Positions 33,501-45,131 of a stretch of DNA of 64,000 nucleotides are shown piece by piece. The notes beneath the pieces are model-generated. The model did no database searches and was not told the DNA's origin. It was given only the letters and a program-made list of their open reading frames with translations. The stretch lies in the NCBI GenBank assembly GCA_020796225.1, contig CM036754.1, forward strand, positions 69,060,000 through 69,123,999, in the 5' to 3' direction. This DNA is from Arion vulgaris (Eukaryota; Mollusca; Gastropoda; Stylommatophora; Arionidae). Both the position numbers and the translations under genes were made by a program. Position 1 is the first letter of the stretch; each line of letters begins with the position of its first letter.

Positions 33501-34520
33501 AACACCCCTCACATAACATTATGTGCCAGCGTAGACTTGTAACCCGGTACATAACGCTTTGATGGCGTAACTGCAGCTTTATTTATTTTACAGCTCTGGT
33601 GGCAATCAGAAACACAATGACTAACTAAAAAACAATGAACAAACAAAGGCAGTTTTCATGATAAGTAATGGTTGATTTGAGTTTAAGTTTGGAATATCTT
33701 CATTGCACTCCGGGCTTATCCTTAGGTGCTCCGATCTCCTTCGTAATGCCTCCAACAACGTACAGCAACTGACCGTACCAGTTCGATTTTGATTGATCGC
33801 TGAGCCATCTTGTATATCTGCTGTGCTTTTCTTTTCTGGTTGATTATAAAGCAGCTTGTAAAAAATCTGCTTCTACACATCCACGTCTCTACTACACATC
33901 GAAATGGCTGAGAACCGCTGGTGATTAAATATCTATCTGTACGGTGTTCGGGTATTTGCAAAAAAAAAGTGATTAGAAAGGGAGGGATGGGGGTAATTAC
34001 CAACTCGTAAAAATACAATTAGCACGTCTGTTAGTTAAGTCATCAGATCAACCGTATTGCTCAATTAAAACATTAGCATGGAATTATCACCTGCTGACAT
34101 CAAAGGTAACATGATTAGACAACGGCTTGGATGTAACAACAATGTTCTGCTAATTATCTCTACTAGATTATTGGGCTAGAATAATGTTATGTTAAGTCTG
34201 GTTCACTTATTATGTCGTCGTTAATGTGATTTCTCTGTTATCTTAGTTTGACGAGAATACCTTTTGATGTTTCGTTACACTAAATTTAACTTTTTATCTT
34301 GTCAGTTGTTGTTGATTTATGATATTTTCTGTATATATTTTGTTGTCTATATTACAGCTTCTTTTATTTTCATAATCTTTTATCTTCACACTGTTACCGG
34401 GTTGTTGCACAGTGTCGTGGTTTTCTGTTTTTGTCTTGCGCTGTTCTGGTGGCTTGGGTGATTGTTATTTTTGCTCTTTGACAAGATTCTGCTATGCATA
34501 TCTAACCATCTAGTTTTCAT
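33501..34520. other. Intergenic; only a short LINE-tail scrap
   Basis: 33703-33735 on the minus strand matches the GAGCACCTATGGGTCTGCCC region of RNase H tails. Otherwise AT-rich with nothing recognisable. Confidence 0.35.
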
Positions 34521-34529
34521 GGTCTTCCT

Positions 34530-34660
34530 CTCGCCTTCTTTGTTGGGGAAGACTGAGCACCTATGGGTCTGCCCGGCGTGCAATGACGTCAGTTTAGTAA
34601 CCAATAACCAGTACTTCTACCAGGTTGAACTTTATTTAAACCATATAATTCTTGTTTATT
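34530..34660 (+). mobile_element. LINE RNase H tail fragment
   Basis: GKTEHLWVCPACNDVSLVTN, a CPxC-containing tail shared with 39.25 kb. Confidence 0.65.
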
Positions 34661-34916
34661 CTTAGCTAAATTTGGTAATTTCTCAGTACTTCTGCCAGTA
34701 GAAACTTATTAACTTGACAAAATGTGTGTCTACCACGTTGAAATTTATAATTTTACAGTCGATACTTCTACCAGATCAAACTGTCTAATTTGACAGTGCT
34801 TAGTTCTACTAAGTTCAACTTTCTAATTTGACAGTGCTTAGTTCTACTGACAGTGCTTAGTTCTACTAAGTTCGACTTTCTAATTTGACTTTATTTACTT
34901 CTAATAACTTGAACCT

Positions 34917-35125
34917 CTCTCTCTCTCTCTTTGCCTTTTTACCCAGGATTGGGGCATAGGCCCTCAACCAACTCATGCCAAGTCTTCCTATCTCTAGCTA
35001 TCTCCTGCAGTTCCTTCCAGCTCTTCTTTATATTGTTGATCTCTGCCTCCAAATCTTGTCTCCATGTATTTCTCGACCTCCCCTTCTTTCGCTGTCCCTG
35101 CGGGTTTCAGGCAAATAACCCTTTA
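34917..35125 (-). mobile_element. LINE RT ORF C-terminal end with AAAGGCAAAGAGAGA tail
   Basis: One minus-strand frame reads RKKGRSRNTWRQDLEAEINN, then WKELQEIARDRKTWHELVEG and LCPNPG with a stop. A clean example of an RTE-like RT terminus. The tail runs into a (CT)n/(GA)n microsatellite. Confidence 0.7.
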
Positions 35126-35223
35126 TGATCCTACCAACTGTACTCAGGTTCGCTCTCCGTTCTGATTCAGAGCTATCTAGTGTTTTCGTTGTAGCAGTGT
35201 GGCCGGCTTAGCTGGGAGCCCCA

Positions 35224-35325
35224 TGACCAACCTCCTTAGCCGCCTCATACGCCATGCGTGGCAGGTAACAGTGGCTCTATTCTTTACACTCCAATTTGGG
35301 CCCCGGTAACCACTCGAGCGGCACA
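35224..35325 (-). mobile_element. SINE family A, head part only
   Basis: AACCTCCTTAGCCGCCTCAT to CCCGGTAACCACTCGAGCG; the 3' body is missing. Confidence 0.7.
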
Positions 35326-35439
35326 CGATCTGAATAACAACGGTAGAACATTTACTATTCTACTCATTTTCTGTTTGATAATAACAAAGGGGTGTGGCTA
35401 AAAAATACAGTTGAGTGGACATGTTTTAGTTCTGTCTCT

Positions 35440-35690
35440 TTACAATCAAATAGAACTGACAATGAACCAATGGGTGTTTCTTGGAGAATTTTGCACGCAG
35501 ATTACAAGGATTCTTTGACACATATTCTTGAACTTACTTTTCCCATGAACAATTCTGTGTACAACGTTTGCAGTTTAGACACAAGCCCTTCAGCTTTTAA
35601 AGATTATGCCGAACATTTAGTTTCATGGCTTCAAGGATGGGAGTTTTTTTTAGCAACAGAACCTAAAGTTACATCACAGAGACTGTGAGA
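35440..35690 (+). CDS. Unrecognised open frame, possible orphan exon
   Basis: A frame of about 80 codons (RTDNEPMGVSWRILHADYKD, then SLTHILELTFPMNNSVYNVC and AEHLVSWLQGWEFFLATEPK) has balanced, protein-like composition, unlike the repeats around it. A pyrimidine-rich stretch ends in CAAATAG at 35450 and GTGAGA follows at 35687, so it could be an exon of 79 codons. I do not recognise the family, and no neighbouring exon was found. It may also be transposon-derived or chance. Confidence 0.3.
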
Positions 35691-35885
35691 GTGAGTACGT
35701 AACATTTTTCTCTGAACGTGGTATCATGGCTTAATGCAGTGTCACAGTCGAGTTACATTTGATAGATCCATCAAAAGTCAGTCTGAAAGCTGCCGTCTTC
35801 ACAATGGATACTCGGGGAGGAAATGAACCTTATGGGGAAACCCGTCACAATGTAGTAAATTGTTCTTCTTTATATCCCTTGTTTG

Positions 35886-36090
35886 CCCGTCTGCCCAGCG
35901 TGTTCGTAGCGCGTTGGACTACGGTGACTATCCCTCTGTGTGTGCGGCTTCAATTCCGCGGGATGGCAGAAAAAGCCACAGATTCCTCAGATTTACGGTG
36001 CTCGTTGCACCGAACCGAAGGGTACGATGTCCATGGCACCGAGCCGAAGAGCTGAAAAGCTCAAGTGCTTCTGGATCGGAAAAAATAAAA
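35886..36090 (+). mobile_element. SINE family D, tRNA-derived
   Basis: Head GCGTGTTCGTAGCGCGTTGG, box B-like GGCTTCAATTCCG, body GATGTCCATGGCACCGAGCC to CAAGTGCTTCTGGATCGG and A-rich tail. A head-only piece recurs near 41087-41125. Confidence 0.65.
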
Positions 36091-36164
36091 AAATATCCCT
36101 TGTTTAATCCTAAATTATTTATACCCATTGTTTTATTCCTAAATTATTTATAATAATAATAAAT

Positions 36165-36270
36165 AATAATTCCTCTCGTACCGTTTTACGTTACATAGGA
36201 CCTGCAAGCAATTTCTCCATACCGCTCTATCCTCGGCAACTCGTTCAATCTCCTCCATTCAGATGCAGAG
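36165..36270 (-). mobile_element. LINE RT 3'-end fragment ([10 protein letters not shown] family)
   Basis: CCTGCAAGCAATTTCTCCAT and the following CGCTCTATCC region match the reverse of 14.0-14.1 kb. Confidence 0.6.
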
Positions 36271-36289
36271 ATAAAGTGTTTACGCAGAA

Positions 36290-36485
36290 TGCTGGCAGTA
36301 TGAAGAAAAGACCGGCTTAAGAATGAAGTGTCTACTCAGAATGCTGGGAGAATCAAGAAGAGACCAGATTAGAAATGAAGACATCTGGAAACAAGTGGGT
36401 ACGACATCAGATTTGAATTTCATATAGAAAAAACAAATTAAATGGTTTGGAAACATATGCAGATTATCAACAGACAGTGCTGCGC
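36290..36485 (+). mobile_element. LINE RT C-terminal fragment
   Basis: MKCLLRMLGESRRDQIRNED, then KKQIKWFGNICRLS after a stop. Typical EMxCLRxxxGxxRxDxIRN signature. Confidence 0.6.
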
Positions 36486-36639
36486 CTTAAAGGCAGGTGC
36501 TTGAATACTGTGAATACTAAGCAAATGGTCGTTCATGTAAAAAGTGAACCACATAAATACCAGAGGCAGTGAAAAACACTATTTATGAAGCACACACAAA
36601 AGCCCGTTCTAGAAATCTCTTCGTATCCTGACTTATCTT

Positions 36640-38280
36640 ATCTTAACACTTTATCATTTGACGCGCCGTGGGGAGAGTTAGTTTTCTATCTTGTGCCAGG
36701 TGTGTTGCGCTTGACGTTGTCAGTCCATGCTTTCGCAGGGACTGAGATGTTATCTATCCATCGTGTTCTTGGCCTGCCTCGTGCTCTGCGCCCTGAGTGT
36801 CGATTATTATAAGCACGTGATGGTAGTAAATGTGGTTCCATTCTCATTAGATGGCCGAACCACTTGAATCTTTGCTTCTCGATGTACTGTATGCATGGTA
36901 TAGTACCAGCGATGCTTTTGATATTCTCGTTTCTCACTCTATCTCTCCTTGTAACGTTAACAGCTTTTCGTAGACATCTCATTTCACATGTTGTAATCTT
37001 TCTTTCTTGTGTCTTAGTCAGGGGCCATGTTTGGCACTTATAGCAGAGAGTTGGAATAAATATGCAGTTTATCAGTTGCCCTTTGACTGCCATGTTAATG
37101 CTTGGATGTTTTAATAGTGGTGACAGTTGGTATGTCACTGCGTTTGTCTTCTGGCATCTAGTCTCGATTTCTCTGTCCATCTTTCCATCTGCTGTGAATA
37201 TACTCCCGAGATATTTGAATTCTGGAGTCTGTTGTATTTTACATTATTCACGTGCATATTTAGCTGACCTGTTGACCTACTTATTGTCATGACTTCTGTT
37301 TTGGAGATGTTAATTTTCATGTCATATTTTTCGCTTGTCGCTTGCAGTCCATTTATGTGTTGTTGAAGTTTGTGTTCGTTGTTGTAAATTATACTCTGAT
37401 CATCTGCAAAGAGTAGTTCGTTGATCAAATTGTAGTTGTTATCGAGGTTGTTATCTATCTTGGTTTCTTGCGTTATCCTGTCTATGTATATATATTGAAA
37501 AGTATAGGCGAAAACACACATCCTTGCCTTACTCCTGATGATAATTCAAATTCGTCTGTCAGGCCGTCGCTTGTTCGTACTACGCTTGTGCATTTTTGGT
37601 ATAGCGCTCTAATATTGTCTAATAGTTGGCCCTGAATTCCATATTCACTTAGTATGGCCCATAGTTTGTTTCTGTTTATTCTATCAAAGGCCTTTTTTTG
37701 GTCTATGGATGCTAAGTTGAGCTGTTTGTCATATTCTATGGTGTTTTCGCTGAGTTGCCGTAGTGTGAACAGGGCATCGGTGCAACTCTTTCCCTTTCTG
37801 AACCCAAATTGAGCGATGTTCAGTTGTGGTTCTATTATAGGTTTTATTCTAGATTCCAAAATTTTAATATATAATTTCTCCACGTGACTTAATAATGATA
37901 TGCCTCTGTATGTATTGCATTCTCTTTTGTTGTCCTTTTTCCATATTGGTATTATGAATGCTTTCTGCCAATCTTTGTGGACTTCTCTTTCTGTCCAAGC
38001 TGACTTGAAGATTCTACGTATCCATTTTATTCCTATTTCTCCGCATGCCTTGATTGCTTCATTGGTTATACCGTCTATGCCTGCTGTCTTGTGACGTGGA
38101 CTCTTCTTCACAACTTCTTCTATTTCTTGGATGAGTATATTTGGTTCTTCTATGCTTGTGTTATTTTAAAATCTATTCGCAATTGATGTTGGTGGTTGGT
38201 TAAGTAGTTCTTGGAAGTATTCTTTCCATCTGTTCTTCCTCCGTTTGTATTAAATATCGGTGTACAGTTTTTATAATTAA
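36640..38280 (-). mobile_element. Non-LTR retrotransposon (RTE-like) with RT domain in three frames
   Basis: The most complete LINE in the window. 38111-37482 has RT motifs in order: HKTAGIDGITNEAIKACGEI, TYRGISLLSHVEKLYIKIL, AQFGFRKGKSCTDALFTL, LASIDQKKAFDRINRNKLW (motif A Asp) and SSGVRQGCVFSPILFNIY (motif B). A shift near 37500 leads to NELLFADDQSIIYNNEHK (catalytic FADD), and a second shift near 37200 to the C-terminal domain (TKTQERKITTCEMRCLRKAV; KWFGHLMRME; RARGRPRTRWIDNI). The endonuclease is missing, so it is 5'-truncated and dead. Confidence 0.85.
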
Positions 38281-38289
38281 TAATGTCAG

Positions 38290-38820
38290 TATCCTGACTC
38301 TGTGAGGCAAAACAGAAGTAAAGACAAGCAGACGAGAAGACAAGACAGCCACCTCTTATCTTAAAATTTGTTAGCAAAATATTTAGAATGATGATGGCAG
38401 AGAAGAAAGTAATTATGCTTAAAACGAAAAAGAAAACGTAGAAGCCAAACAGGTATAGTATATTGTTGAAAAGTCATAAAAACCTTTTATTATGTGTTTT
38501 TATTTTTAGAGTTTAGAGTATAACCCTAAACTTGACACAAACTGATGACGTAATTAAGATAACAAATTTAAGACCACCAATATAGTTACAAACAATTTGC
38601 TGGCGTTTAGATTTGAATTCTTGACAAAAAGTGCCAAGGAAATGGCAGAGTGCTTTGTAGATTTAAAAACTAAGACAAAAGATAAGAAAGTAAAAAGGAA
38701 TAAGTAAAGTGTGACAAACAGTTCAGTACTTTGAATTGTGTGTGTGTTCTCTTTGTTAGCTTTGTTACAGAATCTGGTGAAGTTTTGGTGGTTCAAATAC
38801 CTGGCATTCAGGTGTCGTCA
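38290..38820. other. Intergenic, nothing recognised
   Basis: No motif-bearing frame or shared repeat. Confidence 0.35.
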
Positions 38821-38825
38821 TTCTA

Positions 38826-38886
38826 GGTGAGAGAAAGAGAGAGAGAGCAGAGAGAGAGAGAGAAAAGAGAGACAGAGAGAGAAGAG
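38826..38886. repeat. (GA)n microsatellite, interrupted
   Basis: GA dinucleotides with CA and AA interruptions. Confidence 0.9.
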
Positions 38887-39014
38887 ACAAATGAATTCTT
38901 GGAACGTAAAGAATATATGTACATTGGAATTGGCTACCTGGTGTTGTTAAATCCATCTGTATTTTTTTGTTTGATTTTTTGTGTTTTAAAATATTTTTGT
39001 AAAGAAACTTATGT

Positions 39015-39740
39015 CTATAAAATGTATTCTGTCGAGATTTGGTTATTGTACATTTGTGTGATCTCTGGTTTGCATGTTAGGCAGGTGTGATTGAGTGATG
39101 TGTTTGATTGTACGTTGAGAGTTTGATGTAGTGTCCGTGCCTGCTTTGGTGTTGTTTTGTGCACTTTCAGATATAATGCAATCTGTACGCAACTGTTGGT
39201 GTAAGTATTCAACGAGTTATTGGTTACTAAACTGACGTCATTGTACTCCGGGCAGACCCATAGGTGCGCAGTCTCCCCCAACAGATATAGAAGAGTGTGC
39301 ATACTGATGGTTCCCGTGGCTCGCTGATTAAATACATTCCTAATTCTGCCCCTAAGACATCCAGTTCTACTTGTACACAGGGTAACTCCAAACTGCCTAT
39401 ATCGCTGGAACATGATTTTAGTGTCCTCATTCCCCAGACAGTCCCGAAGAGACCGAAGAACATCCCCCTTATCCATCTTGAACTCCCCAACAATTGATGC
39501 AAGCTTGTCCGCTCTCTCATTACCGTTAACACCCGCATGCCCAGGAGGGTATATCCACGTAAGCCGCTGGAGGCTAGAAACTTCTATAGATGACATCCAC
39601 TCATACCGAAACCTGCCCTTCTGGATCGTGTGAAGCATCTACTGAGAGTCAGATTCAACAACAGCCCCAGTAAATGAAGTCCCAGAGAGCCAATGGAGGG
39701 CAGCAGTAACGGCCTCAACCTCCATCCTCATACTAGAAGT
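39015..39740 (-). mobile_element. LINE RNase H domain and tail, one in-frame stop
   Basis: Minus strand: SSMRMEVEAVTAALHWLSGT (Glu), then GAVVESDSQ-stop-MLHTIQKGRF with TAG in place of Ser, WIYPPGHAGVNGNERADKLA (last Asp), and a 120-residue tail with CLRGRIRNVFNQRATGTISM and GETAHLWVCPEYNDVSLVTN. The first Asp strand is missing. Close to the copy at 32.85 kb. Confidence 0.75.
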
Positions 39741-39795
39741 AGTTATCTTGTTGTAAATATTCAGCAAATACAATCATGATAAAGAAATAAGATAT

Positions 39796-40085
39796 AATTG
39801 ATTGATTGATTGACAGAACCATCATCCTTGCACTTCGGTGAGTAACTATATGTGTTCCGATCTCTTGCTTACACATGAAAATCTCAGCGGCAGTGCACGA
39901 ACTCCGTAGCACTGGCAAGGGTCCTGATGTAATTTAGAAGATGGTGAAGATATCTTGTAGAAATTTTATGTTTAATCTTTTTTCTAATGAATTTTGCCCA
40001 GGCAGCGGCTTTTCAGCCTGCTCTTCTCGATTTTAAACGGCCGAGGGTTCTTTTACGTGCTCAACTTGAACACGGGACGTATGAA
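39796..40085 (-). mobile_element. SINE family C, 3' part
   Basis: TTGATTGATTGATTGAC tail at left, then GTGAGTAAC and CGAACTCCGTAGCAC blocks; the head is truncated at right. Confidence 0.65.
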
Positions 40086-40489
40086 ATAAGATATGGAGAT
40101 AAATAGGAGCATGCGAGGTTTTACATAAATGTTTATAGAGTCGTCGATAGCGAAGCCGATAATAAGCTGTTCTAGTGACCACGTACCGTGGATATTTTGA
40201 AGCTAGAGGCAAGCTTGGACCAACATTTCTCGTTGTCCGCACGGTACGAGGTTGGGCTACAGAAAACCCTGATCCTTTACTTTGGGCACTAAATTACAAG
40301 CATCTCTGAAGTCTAAGTAAGGATCGCCTGAATATCCCTGGTCATAGTGAAAACCGTGACCTCCGGCAACATAAGGCTGACAAGCTCAGATGGGAAAACC
40401 AAAATTCATGTTTAATGGGGGCTGGTTTTTGTATATGTTTGACAGAAAATTGTGAGCTTTTTTGTAATTTTTTTCCATTTTATGAGACC

Positions 40490-40790
40490 ATGGTTATCTA
40501 TTGCTGAAAAATATTAATATTATTGATATTCCTTATTGCTAAACTTAACTTGTTACATAATATAACCTTGATTTAGCATTTTGTATGGATTTTAAAATTA
40601 ATTCGTCTTTATACAACAATACTGAAAATTCAAGGTCACGCGACCAGTTGTGGTCTTTTTTCCTAGAACTTTTACCTGAGCCCGCCGGCTGTATGTTTAA
40701 GGAGGCCACGGTGAAAACAAGCCCTCACGCAAAAATCAGTCAAAAGCGCCATGACTACACCTGAATTAATAGCAGGCAGAAGAAAAGTAA
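40490..40790 (-). repeat. Dispersed repeat J, longest copy
   Basis: Inverted match to 28.8-29.0 kb and, at its right end, to 16125-16205, which joins the two pieces into one family. Confidence 0.5.
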
Positions 40791-40864
40791 AATGTAAACG
40801 TTAATAATGATAATATTTAAGAATTAAAGAAATTTAATCTATGAATTGATATTTTAGCTTCAGG

Positions 40865-41110
40865 TTATCCTCATCCGCCAGCGGAACCTAAGATGGTTGA
40901 GTCACCTGACCAGGATCCCCAAAGATATTTTCAACGGGAAGTGGCTTCTGGTAAATTAGTTCTGGAGCGACTCTTCCTTCGATACAAAGACGTCTGTTAG
41001 CGTAACTTGAAGACACCGTGGCCTGAATACACAAGACTGGGAGGAGCTCGCTAGTGGTAATGTCTATCTTACGACAGGTTCTGGCCCGCCTGTCCAGCGT
41101 GTTCGTATCG
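40865..41110 (+). mobile_element. LINE RT C-terminal fragment (LRWLSHLTRIP type)
   Basis: RQRNLRWLSHLTRIPKDIFN, then DTKTSVSVT and NTQDWEELASGN, resembling LRWxGHVxRMPDxRIPK-type LINE ends. It carries stops and runs into a family D head piece. Confidence 0.55.
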
Positions 41111-41581
41111 CGTTGAGACGTCAGAGGTAAAAACAATAGACATAGCGTGACCATTGCCGAGAAGGCAGAAATAGAACTAACCATGGAATCCATTGTCTCT
41201 GGATACAGACAGAATACCACTAACGAAAGAATGCGGAGAGAGGGATACTGTTCACTAGGATAGGGCCGTAACGTGATACAGAGAGGCGGCCGCATCAGGC
41301 GGAACCGTAAAGTGGGCGGTGTAAGCAACAAAATCAATATTACGATTGAAGATTATTTAGGAAAAAAAAATTTAAGGGGCGGCATTTTGAATACTTGCAT
41401 CATATTGAGAAAATATACCGCAGAGTCCTGCACTAGGACAAACATTTATACAAATGGCTCAAATGTATAGTACCACATCTATTTATTTATACTGTAGCAG
41501 TGTATCAGATCAGATTGGTCACAGTGAAGATCATCAGTGCTCTCATGCAGAATACATCTATTATTTGTGCTTTTATATGAG

Positions 41582-41822
41582 CGTCTGTAACTCAAGCGGT
41601 AGTGAGCTCGATCACGAACCCTAGCGTACCTGATTCAAACCCCACGGTTGGCAAGTTTGGAAGCAAATTCGTTTCCGTGGGATTTTTACAAAAGGCAAAA
41701 TGAACCTCACCGTTCAGAAAGCAATGGCAAACTACTGAACGTATAAGTGGTGTTTAGAAAATCAACGACTCGTTTACTGTGGTTGATGGCTACGTCCTTT
41801 AGGATATGCCACGATTTTCATT
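41582..41822 (+). mobile_element. SINE family F
   Basis: Copy with CTCAAGCGGTAGTGAGCTCG, box B TGATTCAAACCCC and the CGTATAAGTGGTG body. Confidence 0.75.
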
Positions 41823-41885
41823 TTTAAAAGCAAGTCTTTCTGTTCTCTCGTTGGAAAATATAACATGTAAATATGGATTTTTATT

Positions 41886-41890
<5 letters not shown>

Positions 41891-41949
<59 letters not shown>
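41891..41949. repeat. (TA)n microsatellite
   Basis: Uninterrupted TA run of about 59 bases. Confidence 0.95.
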
Positions 41950-41953
<4 letters not shown>

Positions 41954-42029
41954 AGGCACATTGCTAGTCTGAGAGTCAGACTCACAGACAGATAGACAAG
42001 TAGATCGGCTGATAATAGTAAATGCTAAC

Positions 42030-42680
42030 ACGCTTTCAAGATATCTAGGATCGAGTTCTCCAGATTACATTCGACTTCACAGGGCAGACACTGACCAGAC
42101 ATTTATGCCATCATTAATTTCACGCTGTCTGGGTCAAGATAGAAGAATATATACTCGGCAAGGACAGTTAGCTCAGAAGACGTAATACAATGGTATTAGC
42201 ACGTCTGCTAGACAGTGACATGAATGATTGGTAATTCTTGTGGAAGTGAAAGCACAGCTATTTATGTAGCTGTGGACACTATCATGCATTCTAGTTCATT
42301 TAGCGTATGTATCATCTGTGTACACTTTCCGATTTCATCTTGACGATGCATACTTTACTCAAAGAAAGCATTGGTCGGTTTGAGAATGTTAGAGATTTTG
42401 AATAACGTGTCTAGGAATGGTGGCTGCATAATTTTCTCTGCTCTTCATACCTTGGTTACATTTAAAGCAGATGTTCCACAGTCATACTCATCAAAAGTTC
42501 TTATTTTTACCTGCATTCTCTTGCTGTTGTTTCTCATTTTTGGGTGTGCGTGTTTTAATAGTTTGTTACAGGTATGGTATATTTTTGTTTAATTGTATCT
42601 TTTAAAACGTTATGTTTTTTAGATAGATATGATCAGAATGATCAGAGTTGAGCACGTATTATAAACTTTCTCTTCCACAA
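42030..42680. other. Intergenic, nothing recognised
   Basis: No supported exon or repeat. Confidence 0.35.
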
Positions 42681-42749
42681 TTTACTTCTTTATAGGAGTG
42701 TTGGGTGGGGGGGAGAGGGGAGACGACGTGGTGATCTTGTGTGTGCTTG

Positions 42750-43050
42750 ATTTAAAGCACTTTGTAAGCTGATATTCATTTTCGTAAGAATGTTCGATGC
42801 TGTCGCTCCATCTTTTGCGTGGTCTTCCTCTTGCCTTGTATTTGTTATACATTTTCTGTGTAGCTCTCTTTGGTAGGCGATACAATGGCATTCTTTTCAG
42901 GTGTCCAAACCATTTAATCTGTTGTTCTTTTATGAATTGCATGACTGATTTCACATCCAGTCTTCTTCTGATTTCTTCATTTCTAATTGTGTCTGCTATT
43001 GTCACCCTGCAGCTCTTCTAAGGCACCTTATCTCCAATGTTATAGAACCT
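42750..43050 (-). mobile_element. LINE RT C-terminal fragment
   Basis: ITLEIRCLRRAAG, shift, TIADTIRNEEIRRRLDVKSV, QIKWFGHLKRMPLYRLPKRA and KARGRPRKRWSDSI. Same domain order as the other RTE-like ends. Confidence 0.7.
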
Positions 43051-43235
43051 TTGGCAGTTGAAAATTGATAAATGCAGACCGGTTAGCCTCTGCAGGACAA
43101 AACTCAATACAAATTAGAATAATATTCCTACAAATATTCAGCATTCTCAAAATTACATCGTCATCTATCCGGTGCTACTGAGCTCGTGCACTGTCGCTGA
43201 GATCTTCACGTGTTCACAAAGATATAAACTTCCAG
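43045..43235 (+). mobile_element. SINE family C, central fragment
   Basis: AAAATTACATCGTCATCTAT, GCTACTGAGCTCGTGCACTG and GAGATCTTCACGTGT match family C body. Confidence 0.5.
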
Positions 43236-43392
43236 TGAATATGATGAATATGATAGTAGCATAGACAAAATGATTGAGGACATGTATTGTAAATCTGACT
43301 GAAATATGAGGAAACACAGAGAACGTATGCGCCCATGACGGATAAAGTTACAGATCACGCACTTTGGAAACGCTAATATTATCAAGTGGTTA

Positions 43393-43672
43393 CTGCTTTC
43401 TTTGAATATACATCACGTCTATATTGGTATAAAGCTGAACGATTGACTTCATTGCACCGGGTTTTACCACATACGGCTCGATCCCTCTTCGCAGAAATGA
43501 CATGCCACCTGCCAAAAGTATTACACAAAGCACGAACTCCGTAGCTCCTGCAATAATTCTTGGGATTTCTGGAAAAAAATGCACTCGTGAATAGAACGGC
43601 GCGATATGGCTTCGAACTCAAGACTTTCAGAACGCAAGGCAAAGGCGTAACCACTTAACCGCAGATTCCCAC
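43393..43672 (-). mobile_element. SINE family H, full-length, tRNA-derived head
   Basis: Minus strand begins ATCTGCGGTTAAGTGGTTAC (box A) with box B GAGTTCGAAGCC at tRNA-like spacing. The body then has GCGCCGTTCTATTCACGAG, GGCAGGTGGCATGTCATTTC and AAACCCGGTGCAATGAAGTC. The clearest copy of the family. Confidence 0.75.
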
Positions 43673-43718
43673 ATTCAAGTTGAAGTCTGAGACCTTGCGC
43701 AGAAGAAGAATAACAAAA

Positions 43719-43976
43719 CCTTCTTCCTCGAACGTACCATATCGATCACTTGTTAACCACTCTGTGATTTGTATATGATCTGAGCCTAAGAGCGATTGCA
43801 CGTTGTGCTAGCTATACGCCTACAAGTAGGCTAGCACATCCGATTTCTGTGATACTTTTTATTTACTACGGTAGTTTTCTCTTGTCCCCTTCATCAGTCG
43901 CCTCTTACGACATGCCTTGTAGGTAGCAGGGGCACTATTCTTTGCTTCCCTTGCAGGCCCTGGTACCACACGGGCG
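43719..43976 (-). mobile_element. SINE family B with imperfect target-site duplication
   Basis: Complete copy. Flanks AGAATAACAAAA (43707-43718) and AGAATAAAAAAA (43977-43988) differ at one base. Confidence 0.8.
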
Positions 43977-44299
43977 AGAATAAAAAAAATATAATATATC
44001 ATTGCAAAGCATGTAGAAAATGCGAATTGAGAAAAGTTGTACGTTTGACTTGCAACTTCACCATGGAAACAAAATGCACAAGACCCCGCTAATGCAAGGG
44101 CATAAGAAGGCTTTTTGTCAAGCTACTCGCAAGGGAGGCAACCACAGTTGATAATCCTATGTTACTTAAAGGGAGCTTACGCGAAGTAATATGGTCTTGG
44201 TTTGCGTTGGTGAGTAAGCCTTGTTTCGTGAGCATGTTTCTGTTGTATGGGGAGTTACTTGTATGTATAATTGTTTTGGTTGATTGTTGCATAGATATA

Positions 44300-44500
44300 T
44301 TTGTTATTGTCTTTTGTCATCAAGATTAGAGTAGATAGAGCAGAGATTGATGATAGAGTTTGTCTGATCATGTCTGTTTAATGTACTCTATCATTATTAT
44401 AGTTTAGATAATCTGAAGATTGATGATAGAGTTTGTCTGATCATGTCTGTCTAATGTGCTCTATCATTATTATAGTTTAGAGATCTCTGACGAACACATT

Positions 44501-44534
<34 letters not shown>

Positions 44535-44840
44535 ATACACCTTGGTAGATCTCTCTATCCTACAATCTTGCTTCATAAATCTCTGATTAACACATTCTCT
44601 CTCTCTCTCTCTCTCATACACGTTTGGTAGATCTCTCTATCCTACAATCTTGCTTTACAGATCTCTGACTAACACATTTTATCTCTCTCTCTCTCACAAT
44701 AGCTTCATCTCTCCCTCTTGTTCTGTCTTTCACGTGTACAGGTGTTGTCTCCTTTCACATATCTGACTAACACATTTAATATCTCTCCCTCTTGTTCTGT
44801 CTTTCACGTGTACAGGTGTTGTCTCCTTTCACATATCTGA
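44300..44840. repeat. Three short tandem duplications with (CT)n runs
   Basis: GATGATAGAGTTTGTCTGAT is in two copies (44344, 44416). A GGTAGATCTCTCTATCCTAC block with CT runs has two to three copies to about 44690. CACGTGTACAGGTGTTGTCT has two copies to 44840. Confidence 0.8.
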
Positions 44841-44919
44841 TCCTTCACGAAATGAATACAACGTCTATTTGTTTTTCAACTTTTTCCAATTTTTGTATTA
44901 CAGTTTCTACCTTTCTTTA

Positions 44920-45131
44920 CCTTGAATCGACAAGTCCTTATGTGGTCGCCAGTTGGGAAAAGAAAACGTGGAAGACCAAAGACCACTCTTCGAAGAACAA
45001 TCCAACAAAAAAGTAAACTATTGGGATGTAAAATCATACAAGATTTCCAACTGCTAGCAAAGAACCGCATCACATGGAGATCTAAAACCTCTGCCTTATG
45101 TGTCGCCTTTGGCACGAAAGAAACAAACTAA
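44920..45131 (+). mobile_element. LINE RT ORF C-terminal end
   Basis: GKRKRGRPKTTLRRTIQQKS, then LLAKNRITWRSKTSALC and KETN with a stop. Another distinct GRPK-type terminus. Confidence 0.65.

Noticed and set aside
43600..43672. tRNA genes (also at 3380, 9856, 41590, 35890)
   Set aside because: Box A/B motifs belong to SINE heads: they recur with the same downstream bodies and lack a foldable anticodon arm and 3' acceptor stem.
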